Source: Nocardioides zeae (GTDB lineage Bacteria; Actinomycetota; Actinomycetes; Propionibacteriales; Nocardioidaceae). From it: a stretch of DNA of 64,000 nucleotides. The translations under genes and the position numbers were made by a program. Positions 33,067-42,106 of this stretch are shown here, piece after piece. A model generated the notes under the pieces. The model was not told the DNA's origin and did not search any database. It was given only the letters and a program-made list of their open reading frames with translations. Numbering within the stretch: position 1 is the stretch's first letter; every line of letters starts with the position of its first letter. Where the stretch lies: the NCBI RefSeq assembly GCF_030818655.1, contig NZ_JAUTAN010000001.1, forward strand, positions 2,542,001-2,606,000. The letters run 5' to 3'.

Positions 33067-34644
33067 ATGAGCACTCAGGGCTTCCGGGGACCCCTCCCCG
33101 CGCACGTGGACGTCCTCGTCGTCGGGGCCGGCTTCGCCGGGCTCGCCACCGCGGTCCGCCTCGACGAGGACGGGCGCGACTTCCTCGTCGTCGACAAGGG
33201 CGACTCCGTGGGCGGCACGTGGCGCGACAACACCTACCCCGGCGCGGCGTGCGACGTGCCGAGCCAGCTCTACAGCTTCTCGTTCGCCCCCGGCGACTGG
33301 TCGCGCTCGTTCTCGCCGCAGCCCGAGATCAAGGCCTACCTCGACCGCGTCGCCGCGTCCTCCGGTGTGCTCGACCGCTTCGTGTTCTCCACGTCGCTCG
33401 AGCACGCGGCGTGGGACGAGGCCCACCAGCGCTGGGACGTCACGACGAGCGCCGGGTCGCTCACCGCCGACGTGCTCGTCTCCGGCGCCGGCGGCCTCTC
33501 GGAGCCCAAGCTCCCCGAGATCGCAGGCATCGAGGACTTCGGCGGCCAGATCTTCCACTCGGCCCGCTGGGACCACGACGCCGACCTCGCCGGCAAGCGG
33601 ATCGCCGTGATCGGCACCGGCGCCTCCGCGATCCAGATCGTGCCGCAGCTCCAGCAGGTGGCGGGCCACCTCGACGTCTACCAGCGCACCGCGCCGTGGG
33701 TCATCCCGCGGCACGACCGCACCTATCCCGGGCTCGAGCGCCTCGCCCTGGCCAAGGTCCCCGGCCTCCGTCGGCTCTACCGCACGGCGATCTACTGGGG
33801 CCGCGAGACCTACGTGCCCGCCTTCACGATGCTCCCCGACATCGCGAAGCCGGCCGAGCTCATGGCCCGCGCCAACATCCGCTCCGGCATCGCCGACCCC
33901 GAGCTGCGCCGCAAGGTCACCCCCGACTTCAAGATCGGCTGCAAGCGGATCCTGATCTCGAACACCTACTACCCGGCGCTCGCGGCCGACAACGCCGAGC
34001 TCGTCACCGACCCGATCGCCCGGATCACGCCGACGGGGATCGTGACCGCCGACGGCACCGAGCGCGAGATCGACGTGCTCGTCGTGGCGACGGGGTTCCA
34101 CACCACCGACCAGCCCATCGCGCACCAGATCGTGGGCCGGGAGGGCCGCACCCTCGCCGACGTCTGGGCCGAGAGCGGCATGCAGGCCTACCGGGGCACG
34201 ACCATCCACGGCTTCCCCAACCTGTTCCAGGTCGTCGGGCCCAACACCGGGCTCGGCCACTCCTCCATGGTCTTCGTCATCGAGTCGCAGGTGGCCTACA
34301 TCCGCGACGCCCTGCGCGTCATGGCCCAGAACTCGTACGCCGCGGTCGAGCCCCGCCGCGACGCGCAGGACGAGTGGAACCGCCGGCTGCACCGCCGGAT
34401 GAGCCGCACCGTGTGGAGCACGGGCGGCTGCGCGAGCTGGTACCTCGACGAGCACGGCCGCAACACGACCCTCTGGCCCCGCTCGACCGTCAGCTTCCGG
34501 CTCGGGCTGCGCACCTTCGACACCCGCGCCTACACGGTGACCGGCCCGGTGCCGGCCACCACTGCTGCTCCCGATGCCTCTCCGGCCCGGGAGACCGGAA
34601 CCACCACCCCCACCACCCCCGATCGAGAGGTCGTGACCGCATGA
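33067..34644 (+). CDS. Flavin-containing (Baeyer-Villiger-type) monooxygenase
   Basis: The product has 525 residues. The FAD site VVGAGFAG and NADPH site VIGTGASA flank the Baeyer-Villiger fingerprint (FGGQIFHSARWDHD, close to FxGxxxHxxxWD). GGTWRDNTYPG and VVATGFHTT are also conserved. It is likely to insert oxygen next to a ketone or oxidise a heteroatom, as EthA/MymA-type enzymes do. The last ~35 residues are low-complexity (Thr/Ala/Pro). The start is ATG 33067. It overlaps the SDR gene by 4 bp. Confidence 0.88.
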   Translation: MSTQGFRGPLPAHVDVLVVGAGFAGLATAVRLDEDGRDFLVVDKGDSVGGTWRDNTYPGAACDVPSQLYSFSFAPGDWSRSFSPQPEIKAYLDRVAASSGVLDRFVFSTSLEHAAWDEAHQRWDVTTSAGSLTADVLVSGAGGLSEPKLPEIAGIEDFGGQIFHSARWDHDADLAGKRIAVIGTGASAIQIVPQLQQVAGHLDVYQRTAPWVIPRHDRTYPGLERLALAKVPGLRRLYRTAIYWGRETYVPAFTMLPDIAKPAELMARANIRSGIADPELRRKVTPDFKIGCKRILISNTYYPALAADNAELVTDPIARITPTGIVTADGTEREIDVLVVATGFHTTDQPIAHQIVGREGRTLADVWAESGMQAYRGTTIHGFPNLFQVVGPNTGLGHSSMVFVIESQVAYIRDALRVMAQNSYAAVEPRRDAQDEWNRRLHRRMSRTVWSTGGCASWYLDEHGRNTTLWPRSTVSFRLGLRTFDTRAYTVTGPVPATTAAPDASPARETGTTTPTTPDREVVTA

Positions 34645-35465
34645 AGTCCCTGGACGACAAGGTCGTCGTGATCACCGGTGCCGGTTCCGGCATCGGACGC
34701 GCACTGGCCGTGAACGCCGCCGGTCGGGGGGCGCACGTCGCCATCTCCGACGTCAACGAGGCCGGCCTGGCGGAGACCGTCGAGCTCGTCAAGGCCGCCG
34801 GCGCCCGCGCCGTGCGCTCGGACACGCTGGACGTCGCGAAGCGCGAGGAGATCACCGGTTACGCCGCGGCCGTGGCCGACCAGTTCGGCCGCGTCAACGT
34901 CGTGGTCAACAACGCGGGCGTCTCCATGACGGGCAACTTCGAGAACATGAGCTACGAGCAGATGGAGTGGATCGTCGACATCAACTTCTGGGGTGTCGTC
35001 AACGGCACCAAGGAGTTCCTGCCGCACCTCATCGCCTCGGGCGACGGCCACGTCGTCAACCTGTCGTCGCTCTTCGGGCTCATCTCGATGCCGGGCCAGA
35101 CGCTCTACAACTCGACGAAGTACGCCGTGCGCGGCTTCACCGAGGCGCTCCGCGAGGAGATGCTCATCGGCAAGCACAAGGTCGGCGTGACCGCCGTGCA
35201 CCCGGGAGGCATCAAGACGGGCATCGTGCGCAACGGTCGCGTGACCGACGGGGACGACCTCGAGGCCCTCGCGAAGCTGTTCGACAAGAAGCTCGCCCGC
35301 ACCTCCCCCGAGGACGCCGCCGCCGCGATCGTGAAGGCAGTGCTGCGCAACCAGCCGCGCCTGCTCATCGGCGCCGACGCCCACGCGCTGCACCACATCG
35401 GCAAGCTGCTGGGCGCCCGCTACCAGGACGTGTTCGCGTTCGGCGCCAAGCGCGTGCTGCCCTGA
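34641..35465 (+). CDS. Short-chain dehydrogenase/reductase (SDR)
   Basis: The product has 274 residues. The classical SDR features are the cofactor motif TGAGSGIGRA, NNAGV, the active-site Ser in NLSSLFG and YNSTK (Tyr-x-x-x-Lys). It is coupled to the monooxygenase gene by ATGA, so it probably oxidises an alcohol to the ketone that the monooxygenase uses. Its last 46 bp overlap the end of the convergent membrane protein gene. Confidence 0.9.
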   Translation: MKSLDDKVVVITGAGSGIGRALAVNAAGRGAHVAISDVNEAGLAETVELVKAAGARAVRSDTLDVAKREEITGYAAAVADQFGRVNVVVNNAGVSMTGNFENMSYEQMEWIVDINFWGVVNGTKEFLPHLIASGDGHVVNLSSLFGLISMPGQTLYNSTKYAVRGFTEALREEMLIGKHKVGVTAVHPGGIKTGIVRNGRVTDGDDLEALAKLFDKKLARTSPEDAAAAIVKAVLRNQPRLLIGADAHALHHIGKLLGARYQDVFAFGAKRVLP

Positions 35466-36715
35466 TCGACCGCACCACCGGCTGACTCCCGTCGCCGGCG
35501 AGCGCCGAGCTCGCCGGCGACGAGGATCGCCACCACCGTCCACAGGGGCACCGCCACCGTCGTGCGGAACGACGGGTTGTCGAACAGGCTGATGACCGCG
35601 AAGCCCGCCAGCCCGACGCCGGCGGCGATGCTGAGTGCGTCCCGACGGCGCGCCCCGCGCACGACCAGCACGGCCAGGACGACGGAGAGCGTCACCGCCG
35701 CCAGGAGGCCGGGCAGCCCGGCCTCCACCAGCCACGTCAGCCACAGGTTGTGGGAGTGGTAGAACCGCTGGTCCCCCGGGATCCGCGCATCGATGAACGG
35801 CCCCGAGCGGCCGAGGCCGACGCCCCACGGGTGCTCGCGCACCAGCTCCAGCGACACCTTCCACACCTCGGTGCGCGGCCCCAGCGAGAAGCGGGCCAGC
35901 AGCGTGCCGAGGGCGACGGCGATGCCCGCCGCCACGCCCAGCGCCGAGCCGACGAGGGTGCGCGACGAGGGCTTCCGCAGCGCCAGCGCGGCCACCGTCA
36001 GCGCCACGAGGCTCACGAGGCCGCCGCGCGACAGGGTCATGACGAGAGCGGTCGTGCCGAGCGCCCCCAGGGCGAGCGCCGCCGCCTGCGCCCACCGCCG
36101 GCCGACCCGGGGCCCGAGGGTGCTCCGCAGCGCGACGCACCCGACCGGCACGAGCAGCACCAGCACGGGGGCGAGCAGGTTGGGGTTCGTCAGCGTGCCG
36201 ATTACCCGCACCGCGGTGACGGTGCGCTCGCAGCTGTCCGCCCCGCCCACGATCTCCGCGCGGCAGTAGCCCGTGTCCAGCCCCAGCACCCACTGCAGGA
36301 CGGCCACGAGCGCCGTCGTCCCGACGGCTGCGGCCGCCGCGAGCGCGAGGACGGTGCGGCCGCGTCGCCAGGCGACCTGCACGCCGACGAGCAGGTAGAA
36401 GGCCAGGGCGAACGCGAGGTGCGCCCACAGCCGGCTGCCCCCGTGGCCGTTGATCCAGAACGCCAGGACGCCCGCCCCCAGTCCGGCGGCGACCGCGAGG
36501 TCGAGGGGGGTGCGGAGCGCCCGCCACGGCAGGCCTCCGCGGAGGAGGGCGAGCAGCCCGGCCGCGGAGAGGGCGGCCACCGGCGTGGCCGACAGGCGGA
36601 CCACGACCGTGGCGACGACGACGAGGAGCGCGGCCCCCACGGCGACGGCGAGGGCGCCCCTCCTCGGTCGGACCGCTCCGGTCGGGACGGTCCGCGTGCG
36701 TTCGTCGGTCACCAC
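35420..36715 (-). CDS. O-antigen ligase/polymerase-like membrane protein
   Basis: The product has 431 residues and about 11 membrane segments. The large extracytoplasmic loop contains the Wzy_C/WaaL hallmark EHPWGVGLG, followed by GDQRFYHSHNLWLTWLVEAG (the catalytic-His-bearing segment). Such proteins ligate or polymerise lipid-linked glycans at the membrane surface. The start is GTG 36715 or 36712. The 3' end runs 46 bp into the convergent SDR gene, so the C-terminal ~15 residues are encoded antisense to it. Confidence 0.82.
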   Translation of the reverse strand: MVTDERTRTVPTGAVRPRRGALAVAVGAALLVVVATVVVRLSATPVAALSAAGLLALLRGGLPWRALRTPLDLAVAAGLGAGVLAFWINGHGGSRLWAHLAFALAFYLLVGVQVAWRRGRTVLALAAAAAVGTTALVAVLQWVLGLDTGYCRAEIVGGADSCERTVTAVRVIGTLTNPNLLAPVLVLLVPVGCVALRSTLGPRVGRRWAQAAALALGALGTTALVMTLSRGGLVSLVALTVAALALRKPSSRTLVGSALGVAAGIAVALGTLLARFSLGPRTEVWKVSLELVREHPWGVGLGRSGPFIDARIPGDQRFYHSHNLWLTWLVEAGLPGLLAAVTLSVVLAVLVVRGARRRDALSIAAGVGLAGFAVISLFDNPSFRTTVAVPLWTVVAILVAGELGARRRRESAGGAVDQGSTRLAPNANTSW

Positions 36716-36775
36716 GTCGAGCCATCCTGTCCGGTCCCCCGAGCGTGCGCGCACCCGAGGGGGTAGAACGGAGCC

Positions 36776-37306
36776 ATGACCCCGGCTGCCGGCGACGCGG
36801 TGCGCGTCGAGATGAGCAAGCACGGCGGCACGCCCCACTGGCGCTACGACGCGGTGATCCTGGGCTCCGACGCCGAGGGCACCTGGCTCGGGGTGCCGGC
36901 CGGCACCCACCACGAGCGCCCGGGCGCCGTCTTCGACTCGGCCGTCGACAAGGTGGTGCGGATCACCGCCGAGCACCGCGTTGCGGCCCTGCTGGACAGC
37001 GGCCTGTGGTGCGACGTGTACGTCGACGTCGCGACCCCGCCGCGGTGGGACCTGTCCGGCGCGGTGCCGGTGCTGCGGTCCGTCGACCTCGACCTCGACG
37101 TCATCCGACGGGCGGACGGCACGGTGTTCGTCGACGACGAGGACGAGTTCGCCGACCACCGCGTGCGTTTCGGCTACCCCGCCGAGCTCGTCGCCGCCGC
37201 GGAGGCCTCGAGCAGCGCGACGCTGGCCGCGGTGCGGAACGGGGAGCCGCCGTTCGACCGCGCCACGGTGGCGCACTGGCTCGGGGTGCTGCGGGGGCTG
37301 CGGTGA
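36776..37306 (+). CDS. DUF402 domain protein (FomD-like)
   Basis: The product has 176 residues. The DUF402 core is visible as the WCDVYVDVATPP strand segment and the acidic metal-site DLDLDVIRR, followed by VDDEDEFADHRVRFGYP. Characterised relatives are nucleotide hydrolases/phosphatases such as FomD; the substrate here is unknown. TAGAAC ends 6 bp before the ATG, suggesting a leaderless transcript. It is coupled to the next gene by GTGA. Confidence 0.85.
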   Translation: MTPAAGDAVRVEMSKHGGTPHWRYDAVILGSDAEGTWLGVPAGTHHERPGAVFDSAVDKVVRITAEHRVAALLDSGLWCDVYVDVATPPRWDLSGAVPVLRSVDLDLDVIRRADGTVFVDDEDEFADHRVRFGYPAELVAAAEASSSATLAAVRNGEPPFDRATVAHWLGVLRGLR

Positions 37307-37842
37307 GCGGCGCGCCGGACCTGCCGGTCCACCTCCGCCCGCCGGAGCGTCCCGGGCTGGTCCGCCTCCTCGAGGGCGTGGCGGTCCTCGGGGCGCTCCT
37401 GCTCCTCGCCGGCGGGCCCGTGTGGTGGTTCATGCACGGCACCGCCGCCGGGTGGACGGAGCACCACGTCGTGCAGGTCTCCGTGCCGGCCGACGCCGCC
37501 TGCCGCACCGGTCCCCCGCCCGGACGTCCGGTGACCTGCGCGGCCACGTGGTCGGCGTACGACGGCGGGGAGCCCGTCACGGGCGAGGTCAGCAACCGGT
37601 ACGGCGGGGACGAGCCCCGCCCGGGCGCGACCCTGGACGCGCGCGAGGTGCGGGCGGCCGGGTCGGACGCCGCCGGTGGCCTCGCGTTCACGGGCTACCA
37701 GGCCGCGCTGCTGCGCTGGGCGCTGGTCGCGCCGTACCTGGCGGGGGGAGGCGGCGTGCTGCTGCTCGCCGCCGCGGTCGGCCTCGTGCGCCACGACCCG
37801 CGCTGGCGCTCGACGCGCACCGACCTGCCGCCCCCGGGCTGA
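37303..37842 (+). CDS. Hypothetical membrane protein with two membrane segments
   Basis: The product has 179 residues. Membrane segments (about 22-45 and 137-160) flank an extracytoplasmic region with Cys residues (DAACRTG, VTCAATW). It is not recognised. The GTG start is inside the DUF402 stop codon, so the two form an operon. The dispersed palindromic repeat follows 10 bp downstream. Confidence 0.7.
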   Translation: MSGAPDLPVHLRPPERPGLVRLLEGVAVLGALLLLAGGPVWWFMHGTAAGWTEHHVVQVSVPADAACRTGPPPGRPVTCAATWSAYDGGEPVTGEVSNRYGGDEPRPGATLDAREVRAAGSDAAGGLAFTGYQAALLRWALVAPYLAGGGGVLLLAAAVGLVRHDPRWRSTRTDLPPPG

Positions 37843-37852
37843 CCTGGGGAAA

Positions 37853-37922
37853 GAAAACGCGGACCGGGCCCGGCCAGGATGAGGAAAACGCGGATCTCCG
37901 GGCGCACCCGGTCCGCGTTTTC
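37853..37922. repeat. Dispersed palindromic repeat, locus 3 (uninterrupted)
   Basis: Direct arms GAAAACGCGGAC (37853-37864) and GAAAACGCGGAT (37884-37895) are followed by the inverted arm GTCCGCGTTTTC (37911-37922). It lies between convergent genes. It lacks the ACACGCCGA loop core that carries the IS elements at loci 1 and 2. Confidence 0.85.
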
Positions 37923-37950
37923 CTCAGCCGGGCCGGCCGGGGCTGACCGC

Positions 37951-39291
37951 TCAGCCGCGACGCGCGGCCCGGGCCCGGAGCGGCCCGACGAGACGGGGGC
38001 CGGACAGCCGGTTCTCGAGGCGGGCGGCCTCGCGCTTGAGGGGCTGGGCGACGTACTCCCCCAGGATCACGCCGGAGGCGAGGGCCACGGCCACCGACGC
38101 CGCCTGCACGAGCGCCAGCAGGCCGGGCGAGGTGGAGCCGCCACCCTCGGCGAGCAGGGAGAGGCCGCGGTAGATCGTGAGGCCCGGCAGCATCGGCACG
38201 ATCGCCGGGACGACGATGACGAGCGGCGGCACGCGCACCCGGCCGGCGACCCCGTAGGCGACGAGACCGATGCCGAAGGCGGCGATGCCGGCGGCCCAGA
38301 CCCGGCTGTCGGAGGCCTCCCGCACGCCGGAGTAGAGCAGGATCGCCAGCGACGCCACGACCGCGAGCGGCAGGATCGAGCGGCGCGGCGCGTAGGTGGC
38401 CCCGGCGAAGGCCGCGGCACAGACCGCGGACCCGAGGGCGAGCATGCCGACGCCGACCCAGCCCGCGCGTCCGGGGTCGACGCTCGTGATCTCGACGCCC
38501 ACGACCGACGCCAGCGTGAGACCGCCGCTGACGCCGGCGATGATGCCCGCCGTCGCGAGCAGCGCCTCGAGGATGCGGGCGCTGGCGGTGACGTAGAACC
38601 CCGTCAGGGCGTCCTGGATGGCGCCCATGAACCCGATCCCCGCGAGCAGCATGATGATGTTGGCGGTCACCATGAGCGACACGTCGACGTCGGGGACGAC
38701 GGCGGCGATGCCCGTGGCCAGCACAGCGGCCACGAGCCCGCCGGCGACCTGGAGGTAGAAGGTCGGCAGCCGGCGCCGCGCCATCGCGAGCTGCACCCGG
38801 TCGATGAGCACGGCGGCCACGAGGGCGAGCCCGACGACCACGAGGGTGCCCCCGAGCTGCAGGGTGACCCCGGCGCACATGAACCCCCAGGCGACGGTGA
38901 CGAGCCACCGCGGCGACCCGTGGCCGGAGGAGACGATGCCGGCCAACCGCGACCGCGCCTCCACGAGGTCGATCTCGTCGGTCAGCACGGCGGTCACCAG
39001 CCGGTCGACCTTGGTGAGGTCGTCGTAGTCGATGTCGCGCTGCTTCACCTGGCGGATCTGCACGATCGGCGGCTCGCCCGGATCGGCCTGGTAGGACATC
39101 GAGAGCGAGGTGAACGTCACGTCGATCTCGGGGTGCCGCACGCCGAGGTGGCGGGCCAGCGACTGCATCGTGGCCGTCACGTCGGCGGCGCCCGCACCCG
39201 ACGAGAGCAGCACCTCCCCCACCCGCAGGCTGAGGTCCAGCGTGAGGTTGAGGGTCCGTGCGTCGAGGGATTCGGCAGCCACGTCCCGCAT
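37951..39291 (-). CDS. thrE: ThrE-family threonine/serine exporter
   Basis: The product has 446 residues. The N-terminal ThrE domain (LRVGEVLLSSGAGAADVTAT, about 20-140) is followed by about ten membrane segments, including the second, ThrB-like half (about 290-430). Fused proteins of this length are the actinobacterial form (Corynebacterium ThrE), which exports threonine and serine by proton antiport. The start is ATG 39291, in a 65-bp gap to the divergent ligase gene. Confidence 0.9.
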   Translation of the reverse strand: MRDVAAESLDARTLNLTLDLSLRVGEVLLSSGAGAADVTATMQSLARHLGVRHPEIDVTFTSLSMSYQADPGEPPIVQIRQVKQRDIDYDDLTKVDRLVTAVLTDEIDLVEARSRLAGIVSSGHGSPRWLVTVAWGFMCAGVTLQLGGTLVVVGLALVAAVLIDRVQLAMARRRLPTFYLQVAGGLVAAVLATGIAAVVPDVDVSLMVTANIIMLLAGIGFMGAIQDALTGFYVTASARILEALLATAGIIAGVSGGLTLASVVGVEITSVDPGRAGWVGVGMLALGSAVCAAAFAGATYAPRRSILPLAVVASLAILLYSGVREASDSRVWAAGIAAFGIGLVAYGVAGRVRVPPLVIVVPAIVPMLPGLTIYRGLSLLAEGGGSTSPGLLALVQAASVAVALASGVILGEYVAQPLKREAARLENRLSGPRLVGPLRARAARRG

Positions 39292-39356
39292 GATGCCTGC
39301 CGCTCGCCCGCGACCGAAACGGGCGTACCAGGGGCCTCCTGTGGTTGGCTCCTCCC

Positions 39357-40490
39357 GTGCGCATCGACTTCCGTGGGTCGCCTCGCCCGACGCTCGGCGT
39401 CGAGTGGGAGCTGGCCCTCGTGGACCGGACCTCCCGCGACCTCGTCAGCCGGGCCCAGGAGGTGCTCACCACCGCCCACGGACGGCTGGAGCAGCCCCAC
39501 CTGCTCCACGCCGAGCTGCTCCGCAACACCGTCGAGCTCGTGACCGGGGTCTGCGACGACGTCGGGGAGGCGATGGCCGACCTGCGCACGACGTACGACG
39601 TCGTGGCCGCCGCCGCCGCGGAGCACGACGCCGACCTGTTCGGTGCGGGCACGCACCCCTTCGCGTCGTGGTCGACCCAGCAGCTGTCGCCGGGCCACCG
39701 CTACGAGGAGCTCATCAACCGCACCCAGTGGTGGGGCCGCCAGATGCTCATCTGGGGCGTGCACGTGCACGTCGGCCTGCCCGAGCAGGCGCGGGTGATG
39801 CCGGTGCTGTCGGGGCTGCTCACCTACTACCCCCACCTGCAGGCCCTCTCGGCGTCCTCTCCGGTCTGGGCGGGCACCGACACCGGCTACGCCTCCAACC
39901 GGGCCCTCATGTTCCAGCAGCTGCCCACTGCCGGCCTCCCCTTCCAGTTCGAGCGCTGGGAGGAGTTCGAGGCCTTCGCGCACGACCAGATGACGACCGG
40001 GGTCATCGACGACCTCTCGGAGATCCGCTGGGACGTGCGCCCCGCCAGCCACCTCGGCACCATCGAGAACCGCGTGTGCGACGGCGTCTCCAACTTCGAC
40101 GAGCTGGCCGCGCTGACGGCGCTCGTGCACTGCCTCGTCGTCGACCTCGACACCCGGCTCGCCGCCGGGGAGACCCTCACCGTGCTGCCGCCGTGGCACG
40201 TGCAGGAGAACAAGTGGCGCACCGCGCGCTACGGCCTCGACGCGATCATCATCCTCGACGCGGCCTCCAACGAGCGCCTGGTGACCGACGACCTCGACGA
40301 CCTGCTGACCCGGCTCGAGCCCGTGGCCCGGCGGCTCGGGTGCGCCGACGAGCTCCGCAGCGTCGCTGACATCCCGCGGCGCGGCGCGTCGTACCAGCGC
40401 CAGCGGGCCATCACCGCCGCCGGCGGGGACCTCGTCGCGGTCGTCGACTCCGTCGTGCGCGAGCTGCGCGACGGCGTGCCTCCCGCCTGA
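39357..40490 (+). CDS. Carboxylate-amine ligase (YbdK-type, glutamate--cysteine ligase 2 family)
   Basis: The product has 377 residues. TLGVEWELALVD carries the Mg-binding Glu of the GCS2 family; HVHVGLPEQ and ASHLGTIENRVCD are further conserved blocks. The family forms gamma-glutamyl bonds (weak glutamate-cysteine ligase activity in YbdK; EgtA in ergothioneine synthesis). No ergothioneine genes are nearby, so the substrate is open. The start is GTG 39357, preferred over a TTG 12 bp earlier. It ends 10 bp from the convergent tatB. Confidence 0.88.
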   Translation: MRIDFRGSPRPTLGVEWELALVDRTSRDLVSRAQEVLTTAHGRLEQPHLLHAELLRNTVELVTGVCDDVGEAMADLRTTYDVVAAAAAEHDADLFGAGTHPFASWSTQQLSPGHRYEELINRTQWWGRQMLIWGVHVHVGLPEQARVMPVLSGLLTYYPHLQALSASSPVWAGTDTGYASNRALMFQQLPTAGLPFQFERWEEFEAFAHDQMTTGVIDDLSEIRWDVRPASHLGTIENRVCDGVSNFDELAALTALVHCLVVDLDTRLAAGETLTVLPPWHVQENKWRTARYGLDAIIILDAASNERLVTDDLDDLLTRLEPVARRLGCADELRSVADIPRRGASYQRQRAITAAGGDLVAVVDSVVRELRDGVPPA

Positions 40491-40500
40491 CGCGCCGCGT

Positions 40501-40998
40501 TCAGCCCTCCTCCTCGGCGTCGACGACGGCGCCGTCCCCGGGCGGCTCCGGGAGTCCCTCCGCGGCCAGCCGCCGGGGGTCGTCGTGCGGGAGCGAGGCG
40601 ATCGCCACCCGCCTCGGGTGCGCGGCGGACCCGGCGACGAGGAAGCGCTGGCCCGGTCGGACCCGCGAGGCCTGCTCCACCAGCTCGGCGCGCGCGGCGT
40701 CCTCCACGGAGCCGTCGGGGTCGGCGGGGGTCGGCGTCACCGCGGGTGCGCCGTCGAGGGCATCGCGGACGATCCGGCGGGGGTCGTACTGCCGCAGGTC
40801 GAGCGCCTCCCACTCGGCCCGGGTCAGCACGTCGCCGAGCTCCACCTGCGCGCGGGCCCGGGAGGCCTCGACGAACGCACGGAAGCCGCGGACGGTCGCG
40901 CGCACCTGGTGCGCGTACGCCGGGAGGCGCTGCGGGCCGATCAGCACACCGGCGACGACCGCCACCACGAAGAGCTTCTCGAAGGTCAGTCCGAACAC
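40501..40998 (-). CDS. tatB: Sec-independent (Tat) translocase protein TatB
   Basis: The product has 165 residues. A single N-terminal membrane helix (FEKLFVVAVVAGVLIGPQRLP) with the GP hinge is followed by an amphipathic helix (VRATVRGFRAFVEASRAR) and a long acidic tail, as in actinobacterial TatB (PRRIVRDALD is typical). It is the last gene of the tatA-tatC-tatB run, 7 bp after tatC. It works with TatC as receptor for twin-arginine signal peptides. Confidence 0.9.
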   Translation of the reverse strand: MFGLTFEKLFVVAVVAGVLIGPQRLPAYAHQVRATVRGFRAFVEASRARAQVELGDVLTRAEWEALDLRQYDPRRIVRDALDGAPAVTPTPADPDGSVEDAARAELVEQASRVRPGQRFLVAGSAAHPRRVAIASLPHDDPRRLAAEGLPEPPGDGAVVDAEEEG

Positions 40999-41005
40999 GG
41001 GGGCC

Positions 41006-41778
41006 TCACTCGCTGGTCGGCAGGGATCGGGCGGCTCGGCGGTCGTGGACCTGGGTGACCACGAGTGCCGCGCCGAAGAGGACGGTCATGGGGGCCGCGA
41101 CGAAGAACATCGACATGACGTCGGCCGCGGGCGTGACCAGGGCGCTGAAGAGCACGATGACGACGACGATGGCGCGCCACCCGCGGAGCAGGGTGCGGGC
41201 GGGCAGCACGCCCAGCAGGTTGAGCGCCACGAGGAACACCGGGAGGACGAAGGCGATGCCGGTCGCGAGCACGACCCGGAGCACGAAGTCCACGTAGTAC
41301 GACGCCGTGAGGATGGTCGTGTCCTCCGTCGAGGAGAACCCCGCCAGGACCCGCACCATGTGGGGGAAGAGCCAGAAGCCGAACGCGCAGCCCCCGGCGA
41401 AGAGCGGCACCGCCGCGAGCAGGAAGCCCGTGGTGGCCCGCCGTTCGCGCCCGGTGAGACCCGGGGTCACGAAGGCGAGCAGCTCGAGGAGCCAGACGGG
41501 GCACGACAGCACGATCCCGGCGAAGATCGCGATCTTCAGCTTGAGGTCGAACGCCGCGGTGACGGTGTCGTAGTTCAGGCTCGCCTGCCGCGACTCCCCC
41601 AGCTCCTCGATGGGGGCGCGCAGCACGTCGAGGACGTGGTCGGAGAGCAGGTAGCCGACCACGACCCCCACGACGAGCGCCGCCGCCGCGCGCATCGTGC
41701 GCCTCCGGGCCTCGCGCAGGTGGTCCGCGAGGGGCATCGCCCCCCGGGTCGGAGCCTCCGGCGCGACGGCGGTCGCGC

Positions 41779-41782
<4 letters not shown>
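41006..41782 (-). CDS. tatC: Sec-independent (Tat) translocase protein TatC
   Basis: The product has 258 residues. It has six membrane helices and the TatC signature near the start (MPLADHLREARRR, close to the usual HLxELRxR). FDLKLKIAIFAG and FVTPGLTGRERR are conserved. The start GTG 41782 overlaps the tatA stop (GTGA); ATG 41737 would begin directly at MPLADHL and is also possible. It forms the Tat receptor with TatB. Confidence 0.92.
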
Positions 41783-42042
<260 letters not shown>

Positions 42043-42054
42043 GGGGTCTCTCCT

Positions 42055-42101
42055 GGGGTGGGTGGGTGCGTGGGGTGGGACGGGTGGGACGGGGTGGGGG
42101 C
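42055..42101 (+). other. G-tract run with G-quadruplex potential
   Basis: The plus strand has at least six runs of three or more G separated by 1-4 bases between the dioxygenase-like gene and tatA. Because the flanking genes are on the minus strand, the G-rich strand is the transcription template. Confidence 0.6.
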
Positions 42102-42106
42102 AGCCG

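Noticed and set aside
37303..37950. Frames across the repeat at 37.85 kb joining the membrane protein to downstream sequence
   Set aside because: They read through palindromic non-coding repeat; the membrane protein ends normally at 37842.
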